Part shown: in pieces, positions 35,892-45,132 of the stretch
How the letters are laid out: every line of letters starts with the position of its first letter
Numbering within the stretch: the first letter of the stretch is position 1
Assembly (NCBI RefSeq): GCF_038050405.1
Contig: NZ_CP150901.1
Span: 2,852,001 to 2,916,000 of the forward strand
Source: Paraburkholderia sp. IMGN_8
GTDB taxonomy: Bacteria > Pseudomonadota > Gammaproteobacteria > Burkholderiales > Burkholderiaceae
Length of the DNA stretch: 64,000 nt
Direction: 5' to 3'
The notes under the pieces: generated by a model
What the model saw: only the letters and a program-made list of their open reading frames with translations
Databases searched by the model: none
What the model was told of the DNA's origin: nothing
Translations under genes and position numbers: made by a program

Positions 35892-36947
35892 ATGAATAAG
35901 CAGAAACCCGTTCGTGTAGGTCTTATCGGTGCCGGCGCCATTGGTTCATTTCACGGCGAGAGCATTGCCCGTCGACTCCACAATGCGCAGCTCGCGGCGA
36001 TTGCCGACCCCTCGCTCGGCGCAGCCCAGCGGCTTGCAGAACGACTCGATTGCCCCGTTGCGCTGACGCAAGCCGAAGCAATCATCACGAATCCGGATAT
36101 CGATGCGGTGGTCATCGCCGCGCCAGCCCGCTTTCACGCCGGCCTCGTCGTGTCGGCCGCACGAGCGGGAAAAGCCGTGTTCTGTGAAAAACCGATGGCG
36201 TTGACACTCGACGAAGCCGACATGGCGATCGAGGCCGCCCGTGCGGCGGGCGTCCCGCTGCAGGTCGGCTTCAACCGGCGCTACGACAAGGCGTGGGCCG
36301 AAGCGCGCGAGACCATCGTCTCGGGCGGGCTGGGAACCCCGCAACTGCTGCGCTCGCTGACCCGCGATCCGGGTCTTGCCGATCCCGCGCGCGTTCCGGT
36401 GTGGGCGATTTTCTTCGAAACGCTGATTCACGATTTCGACACCCTGAGATTTCTGAACCCAGGCGCCGAAGTCACTGAGGTTTATGCCGTCGCGGACGCA
36501 CTCGTTCGGCCCGATTTCAAGGAACGCGGCCTGCGTGATACCGCTCTTGTCAGCATGAAGTTCGACAACGGCGCGATGGCCACTGCGGAAGCAAATTTCC
36601 ATGCGGTCTACGGATACGACGTTCGCGGCGAGGTTTTCGGTTCCGGCGGGATGGTAACGATGGGAGACGTCCGGCGGTCGAACATGGCCCGGTTCGCGGC
36701 GGATGGCGTGTGCAGTGCCACCACCCGGCTCAACGTCGACCTCTTTCACGACGGATACACGGCCCAGCTTGCGTCCTTCATGGAAGCGGTGAAATCCGGA
36801 GTGGTCCACGGGCCAGGTGGAGAGGATGCGCGCGCCGCGTTGGCGATCGCGCTTGCATGCGTGCATTCAGTCGACGAAGGACGACCGGTACGCCTCGCAG
36901 AAATTTTCGAATCGCCGCCCGTTTTGGCGCCGTACGGCGTCGCGTGA
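35892..36947 (+). CDS. Gfo/Idh/MocA oxidoreductase (inositol 2-dehydrogenase-like)
   Basis: A 351-residue NAD(P)-dependent dehydrogenase. VGLIGAGAIGSFHGESIA is the Rossmann nucleotide-binding loop, EKPMAL holds the catalytic Lys, and FETLIHDFDTLRF and GGEDARAALAIALACVHSVDEGRPVRL are typical of inositol dehydrogenases. It likely oxidises a polyol or sugar acid bound by the upstream binding protein. Third and last gene of the cluster. ATG 35892 has AGGA upstream. Confidence 0.87.
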   Translation: MNKQKPVRVGLIGAGAIGSFHGESIARRLHNAQLAAIADPSLGAAQRLAERLDCPVALTQAEAIITNPDIDAVVIAAPARFHAGLVVSAARAGKAVFCEKPMALTLDEADMAIEAARAAGVPLQVGFNRRYDKAWAEARETIVSGGLGTPQLLRSLTRDPGLADPARVPVWAIFFETLIHDFDTLRFLNPGAEVTEVYAVADALVRPDFKERGLRDTALVSMKFDNGAMATAEANFHAVYGYDVRGEVFGSGGMVTMGDVRRSNMARFAADGVCSATTRLNVDLFHDGYTAQLASFMEAVKSGVVHGPGGEDARAALAIALACVHSVDEGRPVRLAEIFESPPVLAPYGVA

Positions 36948-37036
36948 TTGTGAAACTCCGTCATCGGTTAAACACCTGATCCACGACCAACCGGCCACTT
37001 TCCCTGAGGATCGGCACAGGTAATTGGGCAGCCCAT

Positions 37037-37060
37037 ATCTGGCGACAGTTGTCGCCAGAT
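37037..37060. promoter_or_regulatory. Perfect 24-bp palindrome
   Basis: Arms ATCTGGCGACA and TGTCGCCAGAT are perfectly complementary around a 2-bp centre. The centre is too short for a normal RNA hairpin, so a protein-binding operator is more likely. It lies 90 bp after the dehydrogenase stop and 24 bp before a TTGACA box of the FecI-type promoter. The regulator is unknown. Confidence 0.6.
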
Positions 37061-37083
37061 GCACGCGCCAGACACCACACTTT

Positions 37084-37111
37084 TTGACATGTTATGATGC
37101 GAATCATTCTC
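37084..37111 (+). promoter_or_regulatory. Promoter with Fur box upstream of FecI-type sigma gene
   Basis: TTGACA at 37084-37089 is a good -35. The segment 37093-37111 matches the 19-bp Fur-box consensus at 14 positions (TATGATGCG followed by AATCATTCTC). The Fur site therefore overlaps the spacer and -10 region of the presumed promoter, consistent with iron repression of the FecI-FecR-receptor genes that follow. Confidence 0.75.
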
Positions 37112-37157
37112 ATTTACAAAGACGCCGCATCAGTCGATCTGGCGCGGACGGTGGCCC

Positions 37158-37670
37158 ATGGCGGCAGAAAAATCGCTCTCGCACCACGAGATGCAGGTGC
37201 TCTACAGCAATCATCACGGCTGGCTTCACGCATGGCTGCGCAAGAAGCTCGGCTGCGCGCATCGCGCGGCCGACCTCGCGCACGACACGTTCGTGCGCCT
37301 GCTCGCACGCGATGAGCCGCTTGCTCTGGAGGAACCGCGCGCCTTCCTGACCACCGTCGCGCAACGCGTGATGGCCAACTACTGGCGGCGCGAACAGATC
37401 GAGCGCGCCTACCTCGACGCGCTCGCACTCGTTCCGGAAGCGCTCGCACCCTCTCCCGAAGAACGCGCGCTACTGCTCGAAGCGCTGTGCGAAATCGACA
37501 GTCTGCTGGAGCGCTTGCCGCTCGCCGTCAAGCGCGCTTTCCTGCTCGCTCAGCTCGACGGCCTGGGTCATGCGGAAATCGCCGCGCAACTGAAAATTTC
37601 CATCTCCACCGTGAAACGTCATCTGGTCCGCGCAGGTGCGCAGTGTTTCTTCGCACTGAGCGCGACCTGA
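37158..37670 (+). CDS. FecI-type ECF sigma factor
   Basis: A 170-residue iron-starvation sigma factor of normal FecI length. Region 2 includes LHAWLRKKLGCAHRAADLAHDTFVRLL and region 4 LPLAVKRAFLLAQLDGLGHAEIAAQLKISISTVKRHLVRA. It starts a three-gene set (sigma, FecR-like regulator, TonB receptor), has a Fur box upstream, and should transcribe the receptor gene when the receptor signals ligand binding. Confidence 0.93.
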   Translation: MAAEKSLSHHEMQVLYSNHHGWLHAWLRKKLGCAHRAADLAHDTFVRLLARDEPLALEEPRAFLTTVAQRVMANYWRREQIERAYLDALALVPEALAPSPEERALLLEALCEIDSLLERLPLAVKRAFLLAQLDGLGHAEIAAQLKISISTVKRHLVRAGAQCFFALSAT

Positions 37671-37673
37671 CGC

Positions 37674-38672
37674 ATGAACGCCAACGCAAGACCCGATATT
37701 CCGCAACACATCGCGCTGCGTGCCGTCGAGTGGTGGATGGAACTGCAGTCCGGTGAAAACACGCGTGAGCAGAAGCTTGCGCTCGCACGCTGGCGCGCCG
37801 AGCATGCCGACCACGAACGGGCATGGCAGCATATTCGCAGCGTCAGCAATCGCTTCAAGGACCTGACCGGCACCGCCGATGCAACCGGGGCAGCCGCCGC
37901 GCGCGCCGCGCTGACGCGCTCAAGGCCGGCAACGCGCCGTGCCAACGTCAAAGCACTGGCGATGCTGTTGTTCACCGGGGGCGCGGCATGGATCGCCGGC
38001 GAACACGTGCCGTGGCGCGCATGGAGCGCGGACGTGCGCACCGCCGTCGGCGAGCGCCGCACCCTCACACTGGCCGACGGTACGCGCGTCACACTGAACA
38101 CCGACAGCGCCATCGAGATTCGTTTCAGCAGTACCGAGCGGCGCGTGCACCTCCTCAGAGGTGAAATCATGGTCGCGACCGGTCACAGCGATGCTGGCGG
38201 ACCGCTGCGTCCGTTCGTCGTAGAGACTGCGCAAGGCAGGCTGCAACCGCTAGGCACGCGTTTCGCCGTCAGACAGCAAAGCGCGCTCAGCCGGATCGAC
38301 GTATTCGAAGGCGCTGTGCGGATCAATCCATTCGACGCCCACGGCGCCGCGCCGATAATGCATGCCGGCGAACGTGCGCGGTTTACGCGCGACGAGGTCA
38401 GCGCGATGGAAGCGATCAGCGAGAACGACGCGGCGTGGGCGGACGGCCTGATCGTCGCGAGCGGCATGCGTCTCGCCGATTTTCTGAACGAACTCGACCG
38501 CTATCGCCCGGGGTATCTGAGCTGCGATCCCGCCGTGGCCGGCTTGCGGCTCTCGGGTACGTTTCCGCTCGCCGACACCGATCGCGTACTGGAAACCGTG
38601 GCCGGAACCTTGCCGGTCGAACTCGTATTCATCACGCGCTACTGGGTCACGGTGCGCGCGGCGCAGTCATAA
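37674..38672 (+). CDS. FecR-type anti-sigma/transmembrane regulator
   Basis: A 332-residue FecR protein. The N-terminal DUF4880-like segment ([35 protein letters not shown] region) contacts the sigma factor, one membrane helix follows ([16 protein letters not shown], about 100-115), and the periplasmic FecR domain begins [24 protein letters not shown]. The C-terminus resembles an STN-like fold ([21 protein letters not shown]) that meets the receptor signalling domain. It starts 3 bp after the sigma stop, so the two are translationally coupled. Confidence 0.93.
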   Translation: MNANARPDIPQHIALRAVEWWMELQSGENTREQKLALARWRAEHADHERAWQHIRSVSNRFKDLTGTADATGAAAARAALTRSRPATRRANVKALAMLLFTGGAAWIAGEHVPWRAWSADVRTAVGERRTLTLADGTRVTLNTDSAIEIRFSSTERRVHLLRGEIMVATGHSDAGGPLRPFVVETAQGRLQPLGTRFAVRQQSALSRIDVFEGAVRINPFDAHGAAPIMHAGERARFTRDEVSAMEAISENDAAWADGLIVASGMRLADFLNELDRYRPGYLSCDPAVAGLRLSGTFPLADTDRVLETVAGTLPVELVFITRYWVTVRAAQS

Positions 38673-38789
38673 ATTGGGTCTGCGCTACCGGCGCTAAAAA
38701 AATCTTCGTCTGCTGTGAGCTGTTTTCGATTCTCGCGTGACATGGGAGATGAGAGCAACACATCGTCTATCTTCCTGCGAGCTTTGAAC

Positions 38790-41288
38790 ATGGGACAGTA
38801 TCGAAAGACCGGCGTCAGCCAAGGTAGCCGTGGCGGCCGCGGCGCGCCACTCGCGCGGCCGCCGGCACACATCGCGCGGCATATCGCAACGGCCGCACTG
38901 ATTTCGGCAGGACTGCCGTTCAATGTCGCGTTCGCCGCCGATGCGCCGCCCGCTGCCGAGGTGTCGACACGCAAGAGCTACGACATTCCGGCGGGACCGC
39001 TCGAAGCCACGCTCAATCGTTTCGGCCGCGAAACCGGGCTGCTGCTGTCGTTTCCGGCGGCGCTCACGGCCGGCCGCACGAGCGAAGGCCTGCACGGCGA
39101 TTACGACGTACCGCAAGCCTTCAATCGAATCCTGCGCGGAACCGGACTTGGCGCCGTTCAACAGCCCAACGGCAGCTATACGCTGATCCAGCACGCTGAA
39201 GCGGCAGCGGATGACAGCGCCCACGACGCCACGCTTCCCGCCGTCACCGTGAGCACCACGGCGTGGAAAGCCGCTGGCTACCAGCCGGCCGCCGAAGCGA
39301 TGGTGATGCGCTCGGACACGCCGCTGCTCGACACGGCGCAAGCCGTCAATATCGTGCCGGCGCAGGTGCTGCGCGATCAGCGTCCGCGGAATCTCGACGA
39401 CGCGCTCGCGAATGTCAGCGGCATCGTGCAGGGCAATACGCTGGCCGGCACGCAGGACACCATCCTGAAACGCGGCTTCGGCGGCAATCGCGACGGCTCG
39501 ATCATGCACAACGGCATGCCGCTCGTGCAGGGACGCGGCCTCAATGCGGCCGCCGACAGCGTCGAAGTGCTCAAGGGGCCGTCTTCTTTGCTGTACGGAA
39601 TCATGGATCCGGGCGGGGTCGTCAACGTGGTGAGCAAGCAGCCCTTGCTCAAGCCCTACCACGCGATCTCCGTGCTCGGTTCGACCTACGGACACGGCCG
39701 CAACGGCAGCGGCGCGACGCTCGATACGACCGGGCCGATCGGCGATTCGGGCCTCGCTTACCGGCTGGTCGTCGGCCAGTCCGAAGAACAGTACTGGCGC
39801 AACTTCGGCGAGAGCCGCGAAACGCTCGTGGCGCCGTCGCTCGCGTGGTATGGACGCGATACGCAGGTCGTGGTGTCGTATGAGTATCGCAAGTTTCTCT
39901 ATCCGTTCGACCGCGGCACGGCCCTCGATCCGAAGACCAACAAGCCGCTCGCGATCTCGAGCCGCGAGCGGCTCGACGAACCGTTCAACGAGATGGACGG
40001 CGAATCGCACCTGGCGCAGATCAGCATCGATCATCAGATCAACGCTAACTGGAAGGCGCACGTCGGCTATAGCTACAACCGCGAGACTTACGACGCGAAC
40101 CAGTTGCGCGTGCAGGGCGTGAACAGCACGACCGGCGTCCTGTCGCGCAGCAACGACGCGACCCACGGCGCGCTCAGCACGGACAGCTACGGGATCGCCT
40201 ATGTGGACGGCCACTTCAACGTGGCCGGTATGCGCAACGACCTGCAGGTCGGTATCGACGACGAATACCGGCGCATCTATCGCAAGGATCTGCTGCGCCA
40301 GGCCACGAAATACACCTTCAACTATTTCAATCCCGTGTACGGCCGGGAGAGTCCGTCGAGCACGGTGTCGGCGAGCGACAGCGATCAGACCGACACGCTG
40401 CACGACAGATCGCTGTTCTTTCAGGACAGTTTGCATCTCACCGACAAGTGGATTCTGATCGGCGGCGCGCGTTTTCTCAGCTACAACCAGATCGCCGGGC
40501 GCGGCCGGCCGTTCGTCGCGAACACCGATATCAACGGCACCAAATGGCTGCCGCGCGCCGGCGTGGTCTACAAATGGACCGACACGGTGTCGCTATACGG
40601 CAGCTATACGCAGTCGCTCAAGCCGACCTCGACGATCGCACCGCTCGCCTCCGGGGTGGTGATCGACTCGTCGGTGCAGCCTGAAGAAGCCACGTCGTGG
40701 GAACTCGGCGCCAAAGTGGCGATGCCGGGCGGTCTGAGCGGCACGCTGGCGCTCTTCAATATCGACAAGAAGAACGTGCTGGTGCAGCAGTACAACGACA
40801 CCACCAAGCAGACCGACTGGCGCACCGCCGGCAAGGCGCGCTCGCGAGGCGTCGAGCTCGATGTGGCCGGCCAGATCGGCCAGCATTGGAGCGTGATCGC
40901 CAGCTACGCCTACATCGATGCGAAGACCACGCAAGATCCGCTGTACGCGGGCAATCGCCTGTGGAACGCGGCGCAGAACACGGCATCGCTCGCGGCGGTG
41001 TACGACTTCGGCACGATATTCGGCGGCGACCAGTTGCGCGTGGGCGCGGGCGCGCATTACGTGGGCTCGCGCCCCGGCGATTCGGCCAACAGCTTCACGT
41101 TGCCCGCGTACACCGTGGCCGATGCATTCGCTACCTACGATACGAAGCTCGGCAACCGCCGGCTCTCGTTCCAGCTCAACGTGAAGAACCTCTTCAATAA
41201 TACCTACTACCCATCGAGCGTCAACAAGTACTTCGTGTCGATTGGCGACGCACGCCAGGTATCCCTGCTCTCGACGCTCGAGTTTTAA
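38790..41288 (+). CDS. TonB-dependent siderophore receptor with STN signalling domain
   Basis: About 832 residues from the chosen ATG (GTG 38715 and ATG 38742 are alternative starts; no good ribosome site decides). A signal peptide ends at VAFAAD. The mature N-terminus is an STN signalling domain (SYDIPAGPLEATLNRFGRETGL), then the plug (VSGIVQGNT, SVEVLKGPSSLLYG, PGGVVNVVSKQP) and a 22-strand barrel ending LLSTLEF with a C-terminal Phe. It imports a ferric siderophore and signals through FecR to FecI. The siderophore is unknown. Confidence 0.92.
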   Translation: MGQYRKTGVSQGSRGGRGAPLARPPAHIARHIATAALISAGLPFNVAFAADAPPAAEVSTRKSYDIPAGPLEATLNRFGRETGLLLSFPAALTAGRTSEGLHGDYDVPQAFNRILRGTGLGAVQQPNGSYTLIQHAEAAADDSAHDATLPAVTVSTTAWKAAGYQPAAEAMVMRSDTPLLDTAQAVNIVPAQVLRDQRPRNLDDALANVSGIVQGNTLAGTQDTILKRGFGGNRDGSIMHNGMPLVQGRGLNAAADSVEVLKGPSSLLYGIMDPGGVVNVVSKQPLLKPYHAISVLGSTYGHGRNGSGATLDTTGPIGDSGLAYRLVVGQSEEQYWRNFGESRETLVAPSLAWYGRDTQVVVSYEYRKFLYPFDRGTALDPKTNKPLAISSRERLDEPFNEMDGESHLAQISIDHQINANWKAHVGYSYNRETYDANQLRVQGVNSTTGVLSRSNDATHGALSTDSYGIAYVDGHFNVAGMRNDLQVGIDDEYRRIYRKDLLRQATKYTFNYFNPVYGRESPSSTVSASDSDQTDTLHDRSLFFQDSLHLTDKWILIGGARFLSYNQIAGRGRPFVANTDINGTKWLPRAGVVYKWTDTVSLYGSYTQSLKPTSTIAPLASGVVIDSSVQPEEATSWELGAKVAMPGGLSGTLALFNIDKKNVLVQQYNDTTKQTDWRTAGKARSRGVELDVAGQIGQHWSVIASYAYIDAKTTQDPLYAGNRLWNAAQNTASLAAVYDFGTIFGGDQLRVGAGAHYVGSRPGDSANSFTLPAYTVADAFATYDTKLGNRRLSFQLNVKNLFNNTYYPSSVNKYFVSIGDARQVSLLSTLEF

Positions 41289-41347
41289 TGCGCGGCAGGA
41301 TTGCGCGCGGCAGCGCTTTTGATCGATCAACGTGAGACCAAACCCCT

Positions 41348-42106
41348 ATGAAGCTTCTGAATCGCCGGACTGAAACTGAAATCAAACCCATCCGGAAGCG
41401 CCGCGCGTTGTTGACCGCAGCCGGCCTCGGCGCGTGGCTGGCCTGCACGGCGCCCGTCGCACAGGCCGCGTCGAGCGGAGCCGGCGCGGGCAGGAAAGTC
41501 GTCATGGTCGTGCAACTGAACGGCCCCAACCTGGCCGTCGACCAGAAGATCGCCGCGCATCTCGGCGCGCGAGGCTACAGCGTGCGCATGCTGGATCAGG
41601 CGCAACCGCCTGAGGCAATCGGCGACGCCGATCTCGTCGTGATCTCGTCGACGGTTTCGTCCAAGCAGGTGCCGAGCGGCTGGCGCTATCTCGCCAAACC
41701 GTTGCTGACGTGGGAAAACGATCTGCTCGACGACTTCGCAATGACCGGCAAGCGGCACGACGTCGACTTCGGCGAAGCGGAGAAGGAACGCTATCTGTGG
41801 CTCGTCAATGCGCCCCATCCGATCGCGGCGGGTTTGCCCGCCGGCGTCACCAACGTCTACGGCAAACAGGCCGCGATGAGTTGGGGCAAGCCCGGACTCG
41901 GCGCAACCGTCATTGCGACGCTTTATGGCCAACCGGAGAAGGCAGCAATTTTTGCCTACGAGAAAGGCGCGACGATGGACTACGAATCACTGGCCCCGGC
42001 ACGGCGCGTCATGTTCTTCCTGAACAACGACACCTTCGGCAACCTGTCGGCGGCTGGCAGCAGTCTGTTCGATGCGGCAGTGGATTGGGCTGCCGGGCTG
42101 AGTTGA
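41348..42106 (+). CDS. Exported hypothetical protein, glutamine-amidotransferase/ThuA-like fold possible
   Basis: A 252-residue protein. An N-terminal signal (RRALLTAAGLGAWLACTAPVAQA) is preceded by a basic stretch with paired arginines (RKRRALLTA), not a clear Tat motif. The mature part (KVVMVVQLNGPNLAVDQKIAAHLGARGYSV, DADLVVISSTV, ATMDYES, RRVMFFLNNDTF) looks like an alpha/beta fold of class I glutamine amidotransferase or ThuA type, but I do not recognise a defined family. It starts 59 bp after the receptor gene, so it is probably co-transcribed and may aid iron or ligand handling in the periplasm. Confidence 0.65.
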   Translation: MKLLNRRTETEIKPIRKRRALLTAAGLGAWLACTAPVAQAASSGAGAGRKVVMVVQLNGPNLAVDQKIAAHLGARGYSVRMLDQAQPPEAIGDADLVVISSTVSSKQVPSGWRYLAKPLLTWENDLLDDFAMTGKRHDVDFGEAEKERYLWLVNAPHPIAAGLPAGVTNVYGKQAAMSWGKPGLGATVIATLYGQPEKAAIFAYEKGATMDYESLAPARRVMFFLNNDTFGNLSAAGSSLFDAAVDWAAGLS

Positions 42107-42169
42107 TCCACGCTCGAGCACGCAGCGTCGTGCGCTGAAGCGGCTTCGTCGCTGTTCGCGCCGGGCTTG

Positions 42170-42175
42170 TATAAT
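42170..42175 (+). promoter_or_regulatory. -10 box of the MFS exporter gene
   Basis: Perfect TATAAT located 33 bp before the GTG 42209 start codon. The matching -35 is weak (TTCGTC near 42145, spacing 19). It suggests the exporter has its own promoter separate from the iron-uptake genes. Confidence 0.55.
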
Positions 42176-42208
42176 CTGCCGCGCCCGCCGACTGTACGAT
42201 CCCTATCC

Positions 42209-43765
42209 GTGACCCTCGCCCCGCCTGCCCTCACTTTCCGCAACGCCCTCTTCGCGATGCTCGGCATCGGCCTCGTCAACATGCTGGTCGCACTCGACCA
42301 GACGGTCGTCAGCACGGCGCTGCCATCGATCGTCGCGGAACTGCATGGCTTCGAGTACTACGCATGGATTGCGAGCGCGTACCTGCTGGCCTCGGTCGTG
42401 ACGGTGCCCGTGTTCGGCCGGCTCGGCGACTATTTCGGCCGCAAGCGCTTCGTCATCGCGGCGGTCGTCACGTTCACCGCCGCATCCGTGCTGTGCGGCC
42501 TTGCCAACAACATGCTGTTCCTCGCGATCGCGCGAGGTCTGCAAGGCGTCGGCGGCGGAATGATGGTGGGCACCGCCTTCGCCTCGATACCCGACCTCTT
42601 TCCCGATCCCCGCGCGCGGGTTCGATGGCAGGTGGTGATGGCGGCGGCGTACGGGATCGGCACCGCGGCGGGACCGTCGCTGGGCGGCTGGATAAGCGAG
42701 CATTGGGGTTGGCGCGCCACCTTCCTGATCAACCTGCCGGTGGGTGCCGCCGCGTTCTATTTCATCTGGGCGCATCTGCCGAACTTTCATCGTCCTCGCG
42801 AAGGCGAGGTGCGTATCGACTGGCTCGGCGCCGGACTTGTCGCGCTCGCGCTGGGCGGCCTGCAGACATTCATCGAGGCGGTGCCGAAGGATGGCCTGAC
42901 GACCGGCAACCTCGTGCTCGCAACGTGCGTGGTGGCCGCCGCGATTGCGTTGCTGATCTGCGAAAAACGCGCCACGCATCCGATCATTCCGCTCGACCTG
43001 TTCAGGGATGCGCAACTGGTCACGCTATTCGCGCTGTCGCTGCTGTCCGGCTTCGTGATGTTTTCGCTGATTTTTTTCGCGCCGCTTCTGTTGCAGGGCG
43101 GGTTCGGCTTGTCACCGCAACAAGCCGGTCTGCTCGCCACACCGATTGCAGCGTGTATCGCGATCGGCAGCCTGGTGAATACGCGCATCGTCATTCATCT
43201 GCGCCGGCCCACGAAAATACTGTCGACCGGGTTTGCGCTGCTGCTGTTCGCCTCCATCGGCCTGGCATTTGCCAATGCATCGACCCGGCATCTCTGGATC
43301 GAGCTGCCGATGGCCGCGGTAGGCATCGGACTCGGATTCATCCTCAACAACCTGAACGTGTTCGGGCAGGAAATTGCCGGGCGCGAACGCTTCGGCATCA
43401 CAACGGCGCTATTGCAGTCCACCCGCATGGTGGGCGGAATGCTCGGCACGAGCATCGTGGCCACGGTCGTCTCGCATCACTACAGCAACGTGGTGACGCG
43501 CACCATGAGTGTGCTTGGCGAACCGGTGGCCGCGCAGTGGCTGCCGCGCTTTGTCGATTTGCGAATCCTCATCGACGAAGCGTTGAGAGCAAAGCTGGTC
43601 GCCGATATGAAGCCGTCCGGACTGAACCCGTTGGTCTTCATCGACGCCGCACGCGATGCGCTGGTTCAGTCGATTCATATCGGCGTCTGGTTGACCGCGG
43701 TTGCGTCGCTGGCGGCGGCGCTCCTTGTGCAAAGGATTTCGCACGTCGTGTTTCGCCGCAGTTGA
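42209..43765 (+). CDS. DHA2-type MFS drug/metabolite exporter
   Basis: About 518 residues from GTG 42209. Fourteen hydrophobic segments, with MLVALDQTVVSTALPSIVAELHG (motif D1-like) and VFGRLGDYFGRKRF (motif A) typical of the EmrB/QacA DHA2 group. The open frame begins at 42167, but a perfect TATAAT (42170-42175) lies inside its first codons, so the real start must be downstream. It likely exports a toxic compound or siderophore; the neighbouring iron-uptake genes make the latter possible but unproven. Confidence 0.9.
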   Translation: MTLAPPALTFRNALFAMLGIGLVNMLVALDQTVVSTALPSIVAELHGFEYYAWIASAYLLASVVTVPVFGRLGDYFGRKRFVIAAVVTFTAASVLCGLANNMLFLAIARGLQGVGGGMMVGTAFASIPDLFPDPRARVRWQVVMAAAYGIGTAAGPSLGGWISEHWGWRATFLINLPVGAAAFYFIWAHLPNFHRPREGEVRIDWLGAGLVALALGGLQTFIEAVPKDGLTTGNLVLATCVVAAAIALLICEKRATHPIIPLDLFRDAQLVTLFALSLLSGFVMFSLIFFAPLLLQGGFGLSPQQAGLLATPIAACIAIGSLVNTRIVIHLRRPTKILSTGFALLLFASIGLAFANASTRHLWIELPMAAVGIGLGFILNNLNVFGQEIAGRERFGITTALLQSTRMVGGMLGTSIVATVVSHHYSNVVTRTMSVLGEPVAAQWLPRFVDLRILIDEALRAKLVADMKPSGLNPLVFIDAARDALVQSIHIGVWLTAVASLAAALLVQRISHVVFRRS

Positions 43766-43829
43766 GCACTTGAGCCCACGTCTGGGCCCGAATCACCGCT
43801 CAACGCTGCCAGGGCAGGAAACGTCATTG

Positions 43830-45077
43830 TCAAGGAGTCTGAAGCGTTCCATCCTTCAGCCGTGTTTGTGTCCAAGTGGTCACGGCGTTTTCGCACGGAT
43901 ATTTGGCGGCCTCGGCTTCGTCGATGTCCACGCCCAAACCCGGTTTGTCGTTGGCGTAAACGTATCCGTTCCTGAACTCAGGAAGGCCGGGAAATACATC
44001 CAGCAAAGCTGCCCTCGGCCCTTTGAGTTCCTGGATCACGAAGTTGGGCGGCTCGGTTCCGGACCATTCCTGCACGCCGAAATTGCGTGAAGCGAGATCG
44101 ATGTGGATGTTCGCTGCATGCGCCAGCGGCGACATGTCGCCCGGACCATGCCACGCCGTCCTGACGCCGAATTGCTCGGCAAAAATTTGCAGCTTGCGTC
44201 CCGCCGTGATGCCGCCGATCTGGCTAAGGTGAACCCGGATAAAGTCGATCAAGCGCTCGGTGATCAGAAATCGCCATTCGGACGGATTGTTGAAGAGCTC
44301 GCCCTGCGCCAAAGGCGTGGTCGTCTTCGCCCGTAACTGACGCATCCAGTCGCCTTCTTCGAGCGCGATCGCGTCTTCGAGAAAGAACAGGTCGAACTGT
44401 TCCAACTCGCACGCGAAACGGATCGCGTCAACCGGCTTAAGACGTTCATGCGCGTCGTGGCACAAGGCAACATCGAAACCTATCTTGCTGCGAATGCCGT
44501 CGAACAGCTTGAGCGTTTCCCGCATGTATTTTCTGCTGTCGAGATAGACGCCGTCCGGGGCACCGTGGGGCGCACCCGACGGCGCCTTGCCATAGCCTCC
44601 TCCGCCGTAGCCGCCGCTCTGGCAGCGGATGTGGATGATGCCCTGCTCGCGATATTTCTGGATGTTCTCGCACAACTCGTTCAGGTCGCGGCCATCCGCA
44701 TGGCGATAGATGGGCACACCCTCGCGGCACTTGCCGCCGAAGAGCTGGTAGAGCGGCATGTTCGCCATCTTGCCCTTGATGTCCCACAACGCCATATCGA
44801 CGCCGGAGATCGCATTGTTCTCGATCGGACCGTTGCGCCAGTAAGCGTTCTGATGCATCAGTTGCCATAGTTCTTCGATCGCCTCGGCGTCCCGGCCGAT
44901 CAGCAGCGGCCGCAGATATTCCTCGATCAGACACTTGACCGCGACATGCCGGTAGGCGAACGTCGCGCATCCGAGGCCGTACAAACCGTCCTGGCTGGTC
45001 TCCACCTTGACGACAATCAGGTTGATGCCTTCCGGCGCGGTCAGGATGACTTTTACATCGGTAATAAGGGTTGCCAT
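43830..45077 (-). CDS. manD: Mannonate-dehydratase-like enolase-superfamily enzyme (RspA/ManD type)
   Basis: A 415-residue enolase-superfamily protein of ManD/RspA length. IENNAISGVDMALWDIKGK is the N-terminal capping domain signature; the barrel carries CHDAHERL, FFLEDAIALEEGDW, GELFNNPSEW, and HGPGDMSPLAHAANIHIDL. The family dehydrates D-mannonate or related sugar acids, though some members have very low activity. Last gene of the six-gene minus-strand operon, 55 bp after the dehydrogenase gene. It converges with the MFS exporter. Confidence 0.88.
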   Translation of the reverse strand: MATLITDVKVILTAPEGINLIVVKVETSQDGLYGLGCATFAYRHVAVKCLIEEYLRPLLIGRDAEAIEELWQLMHQNAYWRNGPIENNAISGVDMALWDIKGKMANMPLYQLFGGKCREGVPIYRHADGRDLNELCENIQKYREQGIIHIRCQSGGYGGGGYGKAPSGAPHGAPDGVYLDSRKYMRETLKLFDGIRSKIGFDVALCHDAHERLKPVDAIRFACELEQFDLFFLEDAIALEEGDWMRQLRAKTTTPLAQGELFNNPSEWRFLITERLIDFIRVHLSQIGGITAGRKLQIFAEQFGVRTAWHGPGDMSPLAHAANIHIDLASRNFGVQEWSGTEPPNFVIQELKGPRAALLDVFPGLPEFRNGYVYANDKPGLGVDIDEAEAAKYPCENAVTTWTQTRLKDGTLQTP

Positions 45078-45132
45078 TTTCTGTCTGCCAAAATCGAATC
45101 AATGAATTAGACGCCGCTTGTGTGGTTCTTCG

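Noticed and set aside
38694..40436. 580-residue open frame antisense to the TonB receptor gene
   Set aside because: It is a high-GC shadow frame; the opposite strand encodes a clear receptor with plug and barrel motifs, and the antisense product has no recognisable domains.
42364..43773. 469-residue second frame within the MFS exporter gene
   Set aside because: Arg-rich frame-shifted reading of the exporter; no membrane helices or motif.
43770..43790. Short dyad between the converging MFS exporter and ManD-like genes
   Set aside because: Only a 5-bp stem without a T run, too weak to call a terminator.
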